NCBI GenBank assembly: GCA_035288865.1
Contig: DATDZA010000006.1
Coordinates: 1-18,970, forward strand
Direction of reading: 5' to 3'
Length of the DNA stretch: 18,970 nt
Source of the DNA: GCA-2688775 sp035288865
GTDB lineage: Archaea > Nanobdellota > Nanobdellia > Woesearchaeales > GW2011-AR4
The translations under genes were made by a program, and so were the position numbers. Positions 1 to 5,480 of the stretch are shown here, piece after piece. Under the pieces are notes generated by a model. The model was not told where the DNA came from and made no database searches. It worked only from the letters and a program-made list of their open reading frames with translations. The stretch's first letter is position 1, and the number at the start of each line of letters is the position of its first letter.

Positions 1-26
1 ATAATAGTTGATTCTTTGCCTCTCAT
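1..26 (-). CDS. possible 5' end of a gene running off the left edge
   Basis: On the minus strand an ATG at 26-24 opens a frame that stays open to the window edge, only 8 full codons. A TATA-like TTTAAATA lies at 71-64 and a GGTG Shine-Dalgarno-like tetramer about 9 nt before the ATG. Far too little coding sequence is present to name a product; the promoter-like context is the only support. Confidence 0.25.
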
Positions 27-35
27 GTTAATAAC

Positions 36-51
36 ACCATAGAATTATGGT
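36..51. repeat. perfect hairpin with tetraloop downstream of the RHH gene
   Basis: ACCATA (36-41) and TATGGT (46-51) pair perfectly around a GAAT loop. It lies just after the stop of the minus-strand RHH gene and upstream of the possible next gene. It could be a 3'-end processing structure or an operator; there is no strong T-run after it. Confidence 0.35.
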
Positions 52-76
52 AGTATAACCATATATTTAAATCTTT

Positions 77-289
77 TCATTTTTTTCTTGAAAAATACTC
101 CAGAAAAGGCTCATCCACTTTTGGAGGCCTTCCTGCCTTGCCTTTCTTTGCCTCAGCAGCATATAAAACGCATTTTCTTAATGTGTTGGCAATCAGCTCC
201 TGCATCGTCATAAAATTAGCCTTTGCATGGCCTTCCAGCTCTGCATACATTTCAGGATTCAATGTCAATAGTACTTTTTTGCCCGCCAT
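77..289 (-). CDS. small ribbon-helix-helix-like DNA-binding protein with AT-hook-like tail
   Basis: A 70-residue protein. Residues about 4-9 (KKVLLTL) look like the N-terminal beta strand of a ribbon-helix-helix repressor, followed by helix NPEMYAELEGHAKANF and helix MTMQELIANTLRKCVLYAA. The tail carries GRPPK, an AT-hook-like minor-groove motif. RHH proteins dimerise and bind palindromic operators, often as autoregulators or antitoxins; that role here is inferred. I chose the ATG at 289 rather than the TTG three codons upstream because the TATA box at 321-328 predicts transcription from about 298-300. No toxin-like partner is adjacent: the nearest protein gene is the Fic gene 1 kb away. Confidence 0.7.
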   Translation of the reverse strand: MAGKKVLLTLNPEMYAELEGHAKANFMTMQELIANTLRKCVLYAAEAKKGKAGRPPKVDEPFLEYFSRKK

Positions 290-320
290 ATCAATCAATA
301 TCTTAAAAATATCTATGGAT

Positions 321-328
321 ATTTAAAC
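321..328 (-). promoter_or_regulatory. TATA box of the RHH gene
   Basis: GTTTAAAT on the minus strand, centred about 35 nt before the ATG at 289, with a purine-rich BRE-like GAAAG upstream. This fits a short leader of about 10 nt. Confidence 0.5.
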
Positions 329-395
329 CTTTCGGTTGTCGTCTATGAACAGGACTATAAAATAAGTGAATTAAAATTAATAATAATTCAATTAA

Positions 396-428
396 GCTAT
401 TCTTCACCCCCGAACCCTAAAGAATAGC
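396..428. repeat. 9-bp perfect hairpin with C-rich 15-nt loop
   Basis: GCTATTCTT (396-404) pairs exactly with AAGAATAGC (420-428). The loop contains CCCCCGA (407-413), and the heptamer recurs at 438-444 and 475-481; the last two lie within the longer repeat AGCCCCCGATT at 436-446 and 473-483. It may be part of a small RNA; no clear TATA box was found for one. Confidence 0.45.
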
Positions 429-543
429 CAAAACTAGCCCCCGATTCTGAACTACTGACGAAAACGGACTAAAGCCCCCGATTACGAATAGATAGACTGC
501 TACGGGATAAATTCAAAATTTTCTTGACGCAAATCATCGCATA

Positions 544-624
544 ATGTTTGGACATTATACAAACATTTTTTCTGAAGAACAAGCCTTGAAAATGTATAGA
601 TTTGCTAAAAATTTTGACAAATAA
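544..624 (+). CDS. tiny ORF of doubtful status (26 codons)
   Basis: ATG to TAA encoding a 26-residue, partly helical peptide (MFGHYTNIFSEEQALKMYRF at its N-terminus). Its 5' end overlaps a hairpin (AATGTTTG 543-550 pairing with CAAACATT 560-567). No archaeal TATA box is seen at the usual distance, so it may well be chance. Confidence 0.12.
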   Translation: MFGHYTNIFSEEQALKMYRFAKNFDK

Positions 625-654
625 AAAATACGCTCCGCATCAAAGCTCCGCTCT

Positions 655-675
655 CGCATAATCAAGCGTTATGCG
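655..675. repeat. hairpin, 7-bp perfect stem
   Basis: CGCATAA (655-661) pairs with TTATGCG (669-675) around a 7-nt loop. The string GCGTTATGCG (666-675) is also the exact inverse of CGCATAACGC at 813-822, linking this hairpin to the large palindromic element that follows. Confidence 0.5.
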
Positions 676-761
676 GCTCGCATTGCAAAAGCCATCAAAG
701 ACTTGTTTATGCTCTCCTACGTTTTTTGCCGGCAAATAAAAAACTCTCTCACTACGTTCAA

Positions 762-1146
762 GCCCGCCATCTCTGAAAATTTGCGGGTTGCCTCAAATTT
801 TCGAGGGCGGGTCGCATAACGCCGATTATATCCAATTTTGATTTTTTCTTTATTGTGCAAAAACATTATTCGCAGAAAGAAAAAACAACAACAAGGGATT
901 CGAATACGGGTTTTCTTGGTGAAAACCCTACTCACAAAGGAAATTTCCCACACTTCGCATGGGAAATTCCCTCTGCATTCGATTCTCATCCAATGTTGTT
1001 TTTTCTTCATATTTTTCTGAAAAAGAAGATAGCCCTTCTGGCTTGCACAATTCACTTGATGGAAAAAATCAAAACTCGACTCCGCTCCCTTCGGTCGCTT
1101 CGCGCCTTGCAACTCTGAAAATTTGCGGAATTTTCGAGGCAAGGGG
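762..1146. repeat. large imperfect palindrome with nested hairpins
   Basis: Collinear inverted blocks surround an axis near 955: TTTTGATTTTTTC (836-848) with its exact complement at 1062-1074; ATTGTGCAA (852-860) with 1043-1051; GAAAAAACAACA (879-890) with 994-1005; AATTTCCC (942-949) with 961-968. Each outer end is itself a long hairpin: 762-812 and about 1104-1146. An extra perfect hairpin, GGGTTTTC/GAAAACCC, sits at 908-928. The overall form suggests a palindromic non-autonomous element or a large folded RNA; its identity is unknown to me. Confidence 0.6.
771..830 (+). repeat. direct repeat copy A (hairpin plus ATAAC-CCGATTATA block)
   Basis: Begins CTCTGAAAATTTGCGG (771-786) and ends ATAACGCCGATTATA (816-830). 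The same two blocks recur in the same order at 1113-1163 with one mismatch. Within it GAAAATTTG (775-783) pairs with CAAATTTTC (794-802), and the stem continues with bulges into GCCCGCC/GGCGGG. Confidence 0.6.
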
Positions 1147-1163
1147 ATATAACACCGATTATA
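1113..1163 (+). repeat. direct repeat copy B
   Basis: CTCTGAAAATTTGCGG (1113-1128) is identical to copy A; ATAACACCGATTATA (1149-1163) differs by one base. Its hairpin pairs GCCTTGC...AAAATT with AATTTTCGAGGCAAGG. The arm sequences outside the shared core differ between A and B but stay self-complementary, a sign that the structure rather than the sequence is conserved. Confidence 0.6.
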
Positions 1164-1250
1164 CGCAATTTTTTCTGGGGCTAACGAACGGATTGGGGCA
1201 CACTCACGATGGTGCGACAAACTTTAAGTTTTACAAGATGGAATCTCCCC

Positions 1251-1264
1251 GTATGTGCACAATC
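1251..1264. promoter_or_regulatory. candidate operator 1 upstream of fic
   Basis: GTATGTGCACAATC, a degraded copy of the palindrome GTATGTGCACATAC, starting exactly 32 bp (about three helical turns) before a better copy at 1283. It lies just upstream of the BRE/TATA region of the Fic gene. Confidence 0.4.
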
Positions 1265-1274
1265 AACCGAAATA

Positions 1275-1282
1275 TTTATATA
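1275..1282 (+). promoter_or_regulatory. TATA box of fic
   Basis: TTTATATA centred 26-27 nt before the GTG at 1305, which fits a leaderless mRNA. It is bracketed by candidate operators at 1251-1264 and 1283-1296. Confidence 0.6.
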
Positions 1283-1296
1283 GTATGTGCCCATAC
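1283..1296. promoter_or_regulatory. candidate operator 2 between TATA box and start of fic
   Basis: GTATGTGCCCATAC is a 14-bp palindrome with one mismatched pair. It abuts the TATA box and would occupy about -20 to -7, a position where a bound protein would block RNA polymerase or TFB. Confidence 0.45.
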
Positions 1297-1304
1297 AATA
1301 TTAT

Positions 1305-2243
1305 GTGGCTTACATCGAAACAATAAAGCGGAACAATAAGGAGTATTACTATCTCACAAAAAACGTAAGGCTCAGCTTAAACAAATGGAAAAAAATCAGG
1401 ATTTTCTTAGGGAATAAAAAACCTTCAAAAGAAGAACTGAAAAAACATACTAGGGATATAGAAAATAAAGCAAAACCATTCTTAAAAATATCAAATTATG
1501 CGTATCTTTCAGAACATGACGCAGAAATTTTACAGGATTTAAAAGAGAGTTACAATGTATGGCTAAAACACATTCCTAAAAGTGTAAGAGAAAAGCTAAA
1601 TGAGGATTTTGTAATACGTTTTACCTACCATACCAATGCAATTGAAGGTAATAGGCTTACTTTAAGACAGACTGCACTTATTTTGAAAGATAAAGTGATA
1701 CCAACTGGAGTACGTGCTGAGGATTACAATGAAGCAATAAATGGAAAAGAATGTTTGGATTATATCAAAAATTACAAAGGAGACTTAAATACAAAATTTC
1801 TTGAAAAAATCAACGGACTCCTTACAAAAAATACAGGCGCAGTCTATGGCGGAAGAATTCGGTTTTTTGATGTACAGATACAAGGATCAACACATGTTCC
1901 TCCACAACACTCCGAAGTCAAAAAACACCTGCTTAACTTCTTTAAATGGTATAGTGCGAATAAAAATAAGTTGCATCCTTTTGAATTGGCTACAATGATT
2001 CATGCGAAATTGACATGGATACATCCATTTGAAGATGGAAATGGCAGATCTGCGAGAGCAATTATGAATTTTATCCTAATCAAAAAAAATTTCCCAATGT
2101 TTTTTATCCCATTCGAGAAAAGAGAAGAATATTACCAATCATTGGAGATTGCTGATAAAGGTGGATATAAGGAGTACATTTCTAGAATTTTGCACTTGAT
2201 AATTGACCAAATAAGAAGTTACGGGCACAATAAAAAAGAATAA
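1305..2243 (+). CDS. class II Fic/DOC family protein (putative AMP-transferase)
   Basis: Fic enzymes transfer AMP, or other phosphate-containing groups, from nucleotides onto hydroxyls of target proteins. The active-site motif HPFEDGNGR (residues about 240-248) matches HPFx(D/E)GNGR fully. An N-terminal inhibitory motif TNAIEGN (about 110-116) matches (S/T)xxxE(G/N), which defines class II Fic proteins held in check by their own helix. The N-terminus (AYIETIKRNNKEYYYLTKNVR) resembles the basic leader common in archaeal Fic proteins. I chose the GTG at 1305 over the GTG at 1287 because the TATA box at 1275-1282 points to initiation near 1303 and because family similarity begins there. The protein is 312 residues, full length and apparently intact. 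It stands alone between non-coding repeat regions; the target is unknown. Confidence 0.9.
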   Translation: MAYIETIKRNNKEYYYLTKNVRLSLNKWKKIRIFLGNKKPSKEELKKHTRDIENKAKPFLKISNYAYLSEHDAEILQDLKESYNVWLKHIPKSVREKLNEDFVIRFTYHTNAIEGNRLTLRQTALILKDKVIPTGVRAEDYNEAINGKECLDYIKNYKGDLNTKFLEKINGLLTKNTGAVYGGRIRFFDVQIQGSTHVPPQHSEVKKHLLNFFKWYSANKNKLHPFELATMIHAKLTWIHPFEDGNGRSARAIMNFILIKKNFPMFFIPFEKREEYYQSLEIADKGGYKEYISRILHLIIDQIRSYGHNKKE

Positions 2244-2249
2244 ACCTTA

Positions 2250-2263
2250 CGTTGTGCACATAC
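2250..2263. promoter_or_regulatory. third copy of the fic-flanking palindrome
   Basis: CGTTGTGCACATAC lies 6 bp after the fic stop codon. Its right half matches the consensus GTATGTGCACATAC; TTGTGCACATAC (2252-2263) is the exact reverse complement of 1251-1262. Confidence 0.4.
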
Positions 2264-2594
2264 AATAATGCTAATAACGAACGCCACTATTCTTACTAAT
2301 TTTAACTTGAGTGTGCTACTTGACCATTGTCCTTAACGTACCGCTTCGCTCATTGGATTGGACGACGTGTGCCCTTACGTCATACTTGCTCAGCCTGCGG
2401 GCTTCGAACCCCTACCACCCACCCCTTAATTACAAAATTGCCACCCCATATTTACGGGAAAAAACTTCGCTTATCCGACCAACAAAAAACAATACGGAAA
2501 TTCTTTGAACTTCCTTTAACAAGGGTTAAACTATTCCGCTTCGCTTCATTCAAATTTTTTCCAACGGGAAAAGTTGGGTGTAGACGAAGAAAAA
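2264..2594. other. non-coding stretch with short hairpins
   Basis: About 330 bp without a supported gene. It holds a GACGT/ACGTC hairpin (2363-2380), a near-palindrome around TTCGAA (about 2399-2412) that resembles a tRNA T-arm but lacks the rest of a tRNA, a TTTAAC/GTTAAA hairpin with a 4-nt loop (2515-2530), and a CCAAC/GTTGG hairpin (2561-2577). The string CCGCTTCGCT followed by CATT occurs twice (near 2340 and 2537). The texture is like that of the 630-1150 region. Confidence 0.5.
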
Positions 2595-2602
2595 TTTATA
2601 AA
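2595..2602 (+). promoter_or_regulatory. TATA box of the VOC-SRPBCC-VOC operon
   Basis: TTTATAAA centred 29-30 nt before the ATG at 2628. No other good TATA box occurs before 3071 or 3507, so the three genes are probably co-transcribed. Confidence 0.6.
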
Positions 2603-2627
2603 CAAATTAATATTAACAGAAACCATC

Positions 2628-3065
2628 ATGGCAAAAACAAGCACGTATCTTAATTTTCCACGCAACACTGAAGAAGCGTTCAATTTTTATAAATCTGTTT
2701 TTGGTGGCGATTTTGTAGGAGGTATTCATCGGTTTTCGGAAGTGCCGCAGCAAGAGAGTCAGCCACCAATGTCCGAAGCAGACAAAAATCTGGTGATGCA
2801 CATTGCGCTCCCTATACTGGGTGGCCATATGCTGATGGGCACTGATGCTCCGGAGTCAATGGGATTCAAGGTAAAAAATGGAAATAATATCTATATAAAC
2901 CTTGAACCCGATACTAGGATGGAGACAAAAAAATTATTTGATGCGTTGTCGGAAGGAGGAAATGTTGAAATGGCCCTGCAAGAAATGTTTTGGGGAGATT
3001 ACTTCGGTTCATGTACGGACAAATTCGGCGTGCGATGGATGTTCAATTGCGCAAGTAAGGAATAA
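2628..3065 (+). CDS. PhnB-like VOC-fold protein, single domain
   Basis: A 145-residue protein of the PhnB/3-demethylubiquinone-like branch of the vicinal oxygen chelate (glyoxalase/bleomycin-resistance) fold. Visible hallmarks are the N-terminal strand-helix with NTEEAFNFYKSVFGG, the central strand HIALPILGGHMLMGTD, and the closing WGDYFGSCTDKFGVRWMFN block. Members often lack proven activity and are commonly annotated as VOC or PhnB proteins. The ATG at 2628 is used because the TATA box lies just upstream and family similarity begins there; a longer frame upstream would start inside a hairpin. First gene of a three-gene unit, 5 bp before the SRPBCC gene. Bacterial-looking. Confidence 0.85.
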   Translation: MAKTSTYLNFPRNTEEAFNFYKSVFGGDFVGGIHRFSEVPQQESQPPMSEADKNLVMHIALPILGGHMLMGTDAPESMGFKVKNGNNIYINLEPDTRMETKKLFDALSEGGNVEMALQEMFWGDYFGSCTDKFGVRWMFNCASKE

Positions 3066-3070
3066 AAATT

Positions 3071-3502
3071 ATGACAAATAAAATTCAAGTTCAGGTTTTA
3101 GTGAGTGCAAATATTCATAAAATTTGGGAATATTGGAATAATCCTGAAAAGATAAAAGCGTGGGCATTTGCTAGCGATGACTGGGAATGCCCATATGCAG
3201 AAAACGATTTGCGGGATGGTGGAAAATTTGTTACTAGAATGTCTACTAAAGACCAGAGTTTTGGTTTTGACTTTACTGGAACATATGCGGATATTAAAGA
3301 ATTTGCAAAAATAAGTTACACAATGGATAAAGGAGCTAATGAAACAAAAGCAAGAAAATGCGAAGTTATATTTGAAGATTTAGGAAATGGGAAAGTGAAA
3401 ATTACAGAAACTTTTGATCCAGAAAACGAAAATAGTGAAGAATTGCAAAGAAACGGCTGGCAAGGAATCCTAAATAATTTTAAAAAATTGGTGGAAAAGT
3501 AA
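3071..3502 (+). CDS. AHSA1/SRPBCC-family protein
   Basis: A 143-residue START-like fold protein of the AHSA1 (activator of Hsp90 ATPase homologue 1-like) group. Supporting features are the opening strand and helix with IHKIWEYWNNPEKIKAWAF, the DDWECPYAENDLRDGGKF segment, the FGFDFTGTY strand, and the C-terminal long helix NGWQGILNNFKKLVEK that covers the hydrophobic cavity. Such proteins bind hydrophobic ligands; the exact role is unknown. It sits 5 bp after one VOC gene and 4 bp before another, a gene combination I associate with bacterial genomes. Confidence 0.85.
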   Translation: MTNKIQVQVLVSANIHKIWEYWNNPEKIKAWAFASDDWECPYAENDLRDGGKFVTRMSTKDQSFGFDFTGTYADIKEFAKISYTMDKGANETKARKCEVIFEDLGNGKVKITETFDPENENSEELQRNGWQGILNNFKKLVEK

Positions 3503-3506
3503 AACC

Positions 3507-4388
3507 ATGCAAAAAATAATTCCGCATTTATGGTTTAATAAAGAGGCAAAGGAAGCTACTGCATTTTACGCATCTCTTTTTGCTGATTCAAAAATTAAAA
3601 ATATAACAACGATTACTGATACACCTTCCGGGGATTGCGATATTGTTACCTTTGAGCTTTCTGGCCAAGATTTTATGGCCATCAGTGCAGGGCCTTATTT
3701 CAAACTCAATCCGTCTATATCTTTGTTTGTTGTGTTTGATAGTGAAGCAGAAATTGATGTAGTGTGGAATAAGTTAATTGAGGGCGGTAAAGCGCTTATG
3801 CCTTATGATACTTATCCGTGGGCACAGAAATATGGATGGATTCAAGATAAATATGGACTTTCATGGCAACTGTCATGGAGTGAGCATCACAAAATGGAGC
3901 AAAAAATCACCCCTCTTCTTATGTTTACCAAAGACGTTGCTGGTAAAACAAAAGATGCAATTGAATTTTACACAAGAGTTTTTCCAAACTCCAAGACAGA
4001 AATACTGGTGCCGTATACCAAAGAGGATGGCGACAAAGAAGGGTTTATCAAACACGCCCGTTTTACGCTCGATGGGCAGAATTTTATGGCAATGGATAGC
4101 TCTCTCTCGCATGACTTTAGCTTCAATGAAGCAGTATCCTTTGTTGTCAATTGCGATACTCAAAAAGAGATTGATTATTATTGGGGAAAGCTCTCCTCAG
4201 TGCCAGAGTCAGAGATGTGTGGCTGGTGTAAAGATAAATTTGGGGTGTCATGGCAAATCGTGCCTAGCATTATGAATGAAATGATGACCAGCGGTGATAA
4301 GGAAAAGATCGCACGAGTTACTCAAGCATTTCTCAAAATGAAGAAGTTCGATATTTCAAAATTAAGGGAAGCGTACGGAGTAAAATAA
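3507..4388 (+). CDS. two-domain PhnB-like VOC protein
   Basis: A 293-residue protein built of two PhnB-type VOC domains. Domain 1 (about 1-127) opens IIPHLWFNKEAKEATAFYAS and ends WIQDKYGLSWQLSW. Domain 2 (about 131-293) opens ITPLLMFTKDVAGKTKDAIE and ends WCKDKFGVSWQIVP, followed by a helical tail MMTSGDKEKIARVTQAFLKMKKFDI typical of this family. The two halves are internal paralogues, each matching the single-domain gene at 2628. It is the last gene of the three-gene unit. Just 2 bp after its stop lies the broken end of an opposite-strand DUF1801-like gene. Confidence 0.85.
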   Translation: MQKIIPHLWFNKEAKEATAFYASLFADSKIKNITTITDTPSGDCDIVTFELSGQDFMAISAGPYFKLNPSISLFVVFDSEAEIDVVWNKLIEGGKALMPYDTYPWAQKYGWIQDKYGLSWQLSWSEHHKMEQKITPLLMFTKDVAGKTKDAIEFYTRVFPNSKTEILVPYTKEDGDKEGFIKHARFTLDGQNFMAMDSSLSHDFSFNEAVSFVVNCDTQKEIDYYWGKLSSVPESEMCGWCKDKFGVSWQIVPSIMNEMMTSGDKEKIARVTQAFLKMKKFDISKLREAYGVK

Positions 4389-4390
4389 AA

Positions 4391-4543
4391 TCATGGATAA
4401 AAAAGAAATCGCCACATCATTCCTTCTTCTACTTTTGGAATAGTCGATATTATTATTTTCCGGAGTTCTTCGAGTTTTGGACGGGCTTCTTTGACTGAAC
4501 TGGCAATGTAATCATCAACGTCTTTTGCGCTATAGTTTTTCAT
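4391..4543 (-). pseudogene. truncated DUF1801 (YdhG-like) gene fragment
   Basis: On the minus strand an ATG at 4543 opens 50 codons reading MKNYSAKDVDDYIASSVKEA, then RPKLEELRKIII, STIPKVEEGMMW and FYP, before a TGA at 4393-4391. This matches the N-terminal third of DUF1801 proteins (usual length roughly 110-140 residues; typical pattern ...PKAEE.ISWGIPFYKY...) and stops just after the conserved W....FY. The missing two thirds would lie where the VOC gene now ends, so the break coincides with the cassette junction. A weak TATA-like element lies at 4570-4577. DUF1801, AHSA1 and PhnB proteins are often genome neighbours in bacteria, so this may be a relic of a once larger transferred cluster. 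Confidence 0.65.
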
Positions 4544-4547
4544 TCAT

Positions 4548-4742
4548 CGTCTCTCTTGTTTTCCTTGGTTATTTTAAGCCTGCTCATCTACATAGAATTA
4601 TATCACCTTGACCATGTCAGTGGCACATTTAACATTTTGAGTTGATATACAGTATATATAGTAAACTTAAACCCCATTTAAAGTTTATAAATATATCCAA
4701 ATGTAAAGTGACGTTTACCTGGCAGCTTAATTTTCAACAACC
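4548..4742. other. AT-rich intergenic region before secE
   Basis: No gene seen. A second TATA-like TTTATAAA lies at 4684-4691 with no start codon at the expected distance, and an inverted repeat GTAAA/TTTAC spans 4703-4718. It could be an upstream promoter or regulatory region for secE. Confidence 0.35.
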
Positions 4743-4750
4743 TTTTTAAA
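4743..4750 (+). promoter_or_regulatory. TATA box of secE
   Basis: TTTTTAAA preceded by a CAACC-type BRE region, centred 26-27 nt before the ATG at 4773: a leaderless arrangement. Confidence 0.6.
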
Positions 4751-4772
4751 TGACTTAACATTTTACTTTCCT

Positions 4773-4976
4773 ATGGACAATCAAAACGCAAATAGGCCTT
4801 CATGGCAATACAAAGTAAGGACTTTTATACAGGAATGCATTAGGGTTCTAAGGATTACCAAAAAGCCGGACGCGACTGAATATAAGACTATTGTCAAGGT
4901 AAGCGGATTGGGCATACTGGTTATCGGGCTGCTGGGGTTTGTAATTCAGATGATTAAGTTGCTGTTTTTTGCATAA
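4773..4976 (+). CDS. secE: protein translocase subunit SecE/Sec61 gamma
   Basis: A 67-residue single-pass membrane protein of the archaeal SecE/Sss1 family, which clamps the SecY channel. An amphipathic N-terminal helix (about 14-30, FIQECIRVLRITKKPD) lies along the membrane surface; the conserved hinge EYKTIVKVSGLG leads into one transmembrane helix (about 43-66). Length and topology are as expected. In many archaea secE lies beside the nusG (Spt5) and ribosomal L11 genes; here it stands alone with its own promoter and ends 11 bp from the convergent DHFR gene. The T-rich stretch at 4990-5000 inside the DHFR tail may end its transcript. Confidence 0.9.
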   Translation: MDNQNANRPSWQYKVRTFIQECIRVLRITKKPDATEYKTIVKVSGLGILVIGLLGFVIQMIKLLFFA

Positions 4977-4987
4977 TTAAACAAGAA

Positions 4988-5467
4988 TTAATTTTTTCTT
5001 TCCAAGTCAACAAAGGCGTATTTTAATCCATCATCTTTATGCCATTCTCTTAGAACTTCTTTCCATTCATCTTTTCTGTATTCAGGAAAATAAGCATCAC
5101 CTACAAAATCTTTTTCAATTACTGTAAGGTACAGCCTATTTGCTTGTGGCAAAAACATGTTGAAAATCTGTTCTCCCCCTATTATCATTGTTTCTTCATT
5201 TCCCTTTGCAACGTTTAACGCTTCTTCAGGAGAATGGACAACGATGCATCCATCCACTTTGTAATTCTTGTCTCTCGTGATGATAATATTTTTCCTGTTA
5301 GGCAGCGGCTTTCCAATTGACTCAAAAGTTTTCCTTCCCATAATAACCGGCTTGCCGGAAGTTATTGTTTTGAATCTTTTCAAATCAGCAGAAAGTTTCC
5401 ATGGCAATTTATTATTAATTCCAATTACATTATTTTTTCCAATTGCGGCTATTAATGAGATTATCAT
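4988..5467 (-). CDS. folA: dihydrofolate reductase
   Basis: Reduces 7,8-dihydrofolate to tetrahydrofolate with NADPH, replacing the folate oxidised by ThyA. The 159-residue protein has the standard layout: MIISLIAAIGKNNVIG at the N-terminus, LPWKLSADLKRFK with the catalytic acidic residue D28, PVIMGRKTFESIGKPLPNR, and the NADPH-binding MIIGGEQIF. I start it at the ATG at 5467, where the family begins; an upstream in-frame start would add 18 unrelated residues overlapping the preceding gene. The methyltransferase gene ends 13 bp upstream, so the two are probably co-transcribed, with thyA further upstream. The gene is of bacterial type and intact. Confidence 0.95.
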   Translation of the reverse strand: MIISLIAAIGKNNVIGINNKLPWKLSADLKRFKTITSGKPVIMGRKTFESIGKPLPNRKNIIITRDKNYKVDGCIVVHSPEEALNVAKGNEETMIIGGEQIFNMFLPQANRLYLTVIEKDFVGDAYFPEYRKDEWKEVLREWHKDDGLKYAFVDLERKN

Positions 5468-5480
5468 TTTTAAGATTTTA

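Larger units (their letters stand above)
341..1250. other. gene-poor, hairpin-rich intergenic stretch
   Basis: About 900 bp with no convincing protein gene. Open frames here are short, unsupported by promoters, and their peptides merely mirror nucleotide repeats. The content is structural: a hairpin with a C-rich loop (396-428), hairpins at 543-567 and 655-675, and the large imperfect palindrome 762-1146. GC-rich patches full of CGCTCCGCT- and CTTCGCGC-like strings alternate with AT-rich DNA, unlike the flanking genes. It looks like a non-coding mobile or structured-RNA element. Confidence 0.6.

Noticed and set aside
396..483. CRISPR-like array from the AGCCCCCGATT repeat
   Set aside because: Only two copies of an 11-mer, with no regular spacers and no cas genes.
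717..1220. Long open frame on the minus strand (167 codons) through the palindrome region
   Set aside because: Its two similar peptide stretches only reflect the nucleotide repeats at 771-830 and 1113-1163. It has no promoter at the right place, a low-complexity composition, and competing frames are open on the other strand too, as expected in a palindrome.
640..1290. Integron attC site or gene-cassette array
   Set aside because: The GTTATGC/GCATAAC strings and palindromic shape suggested it, but the RYYYAAC and GTTRRRY core sites are not both present in the right order and there is no integrase gene in the window.
77..2243. RHH plus Fic as a toxin-antitoxin pair
   Set aside because: The two genes are 1 kb apart and on opposite strands with separate promoters, and the Fic protein already carries its own inhibitory motif (class II), so a partner antitoxin is not needed.
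2395..2420. tRNA-like T-arm (GGGGTTCGAAGCCC on the minus strand)
   Set aside because: The T-stem does not extend to 5 bp, and no D-arm, anticodon arm or acceptor stem can be built around it.
2311..2653. Short plus-strand open frames between fic and the VOC gene
   Set aside because: Unusual amino-acid composition, no promoter at the proper distance, and overlap with hairpins; they look like chance frames in GC-richer non-coding DNA.
3778..4275. 165-codon frame inside the double VOC gene
   Set aside because: It is an out-of-frame shadow of the well-supported VOC gene at 3507-4388.
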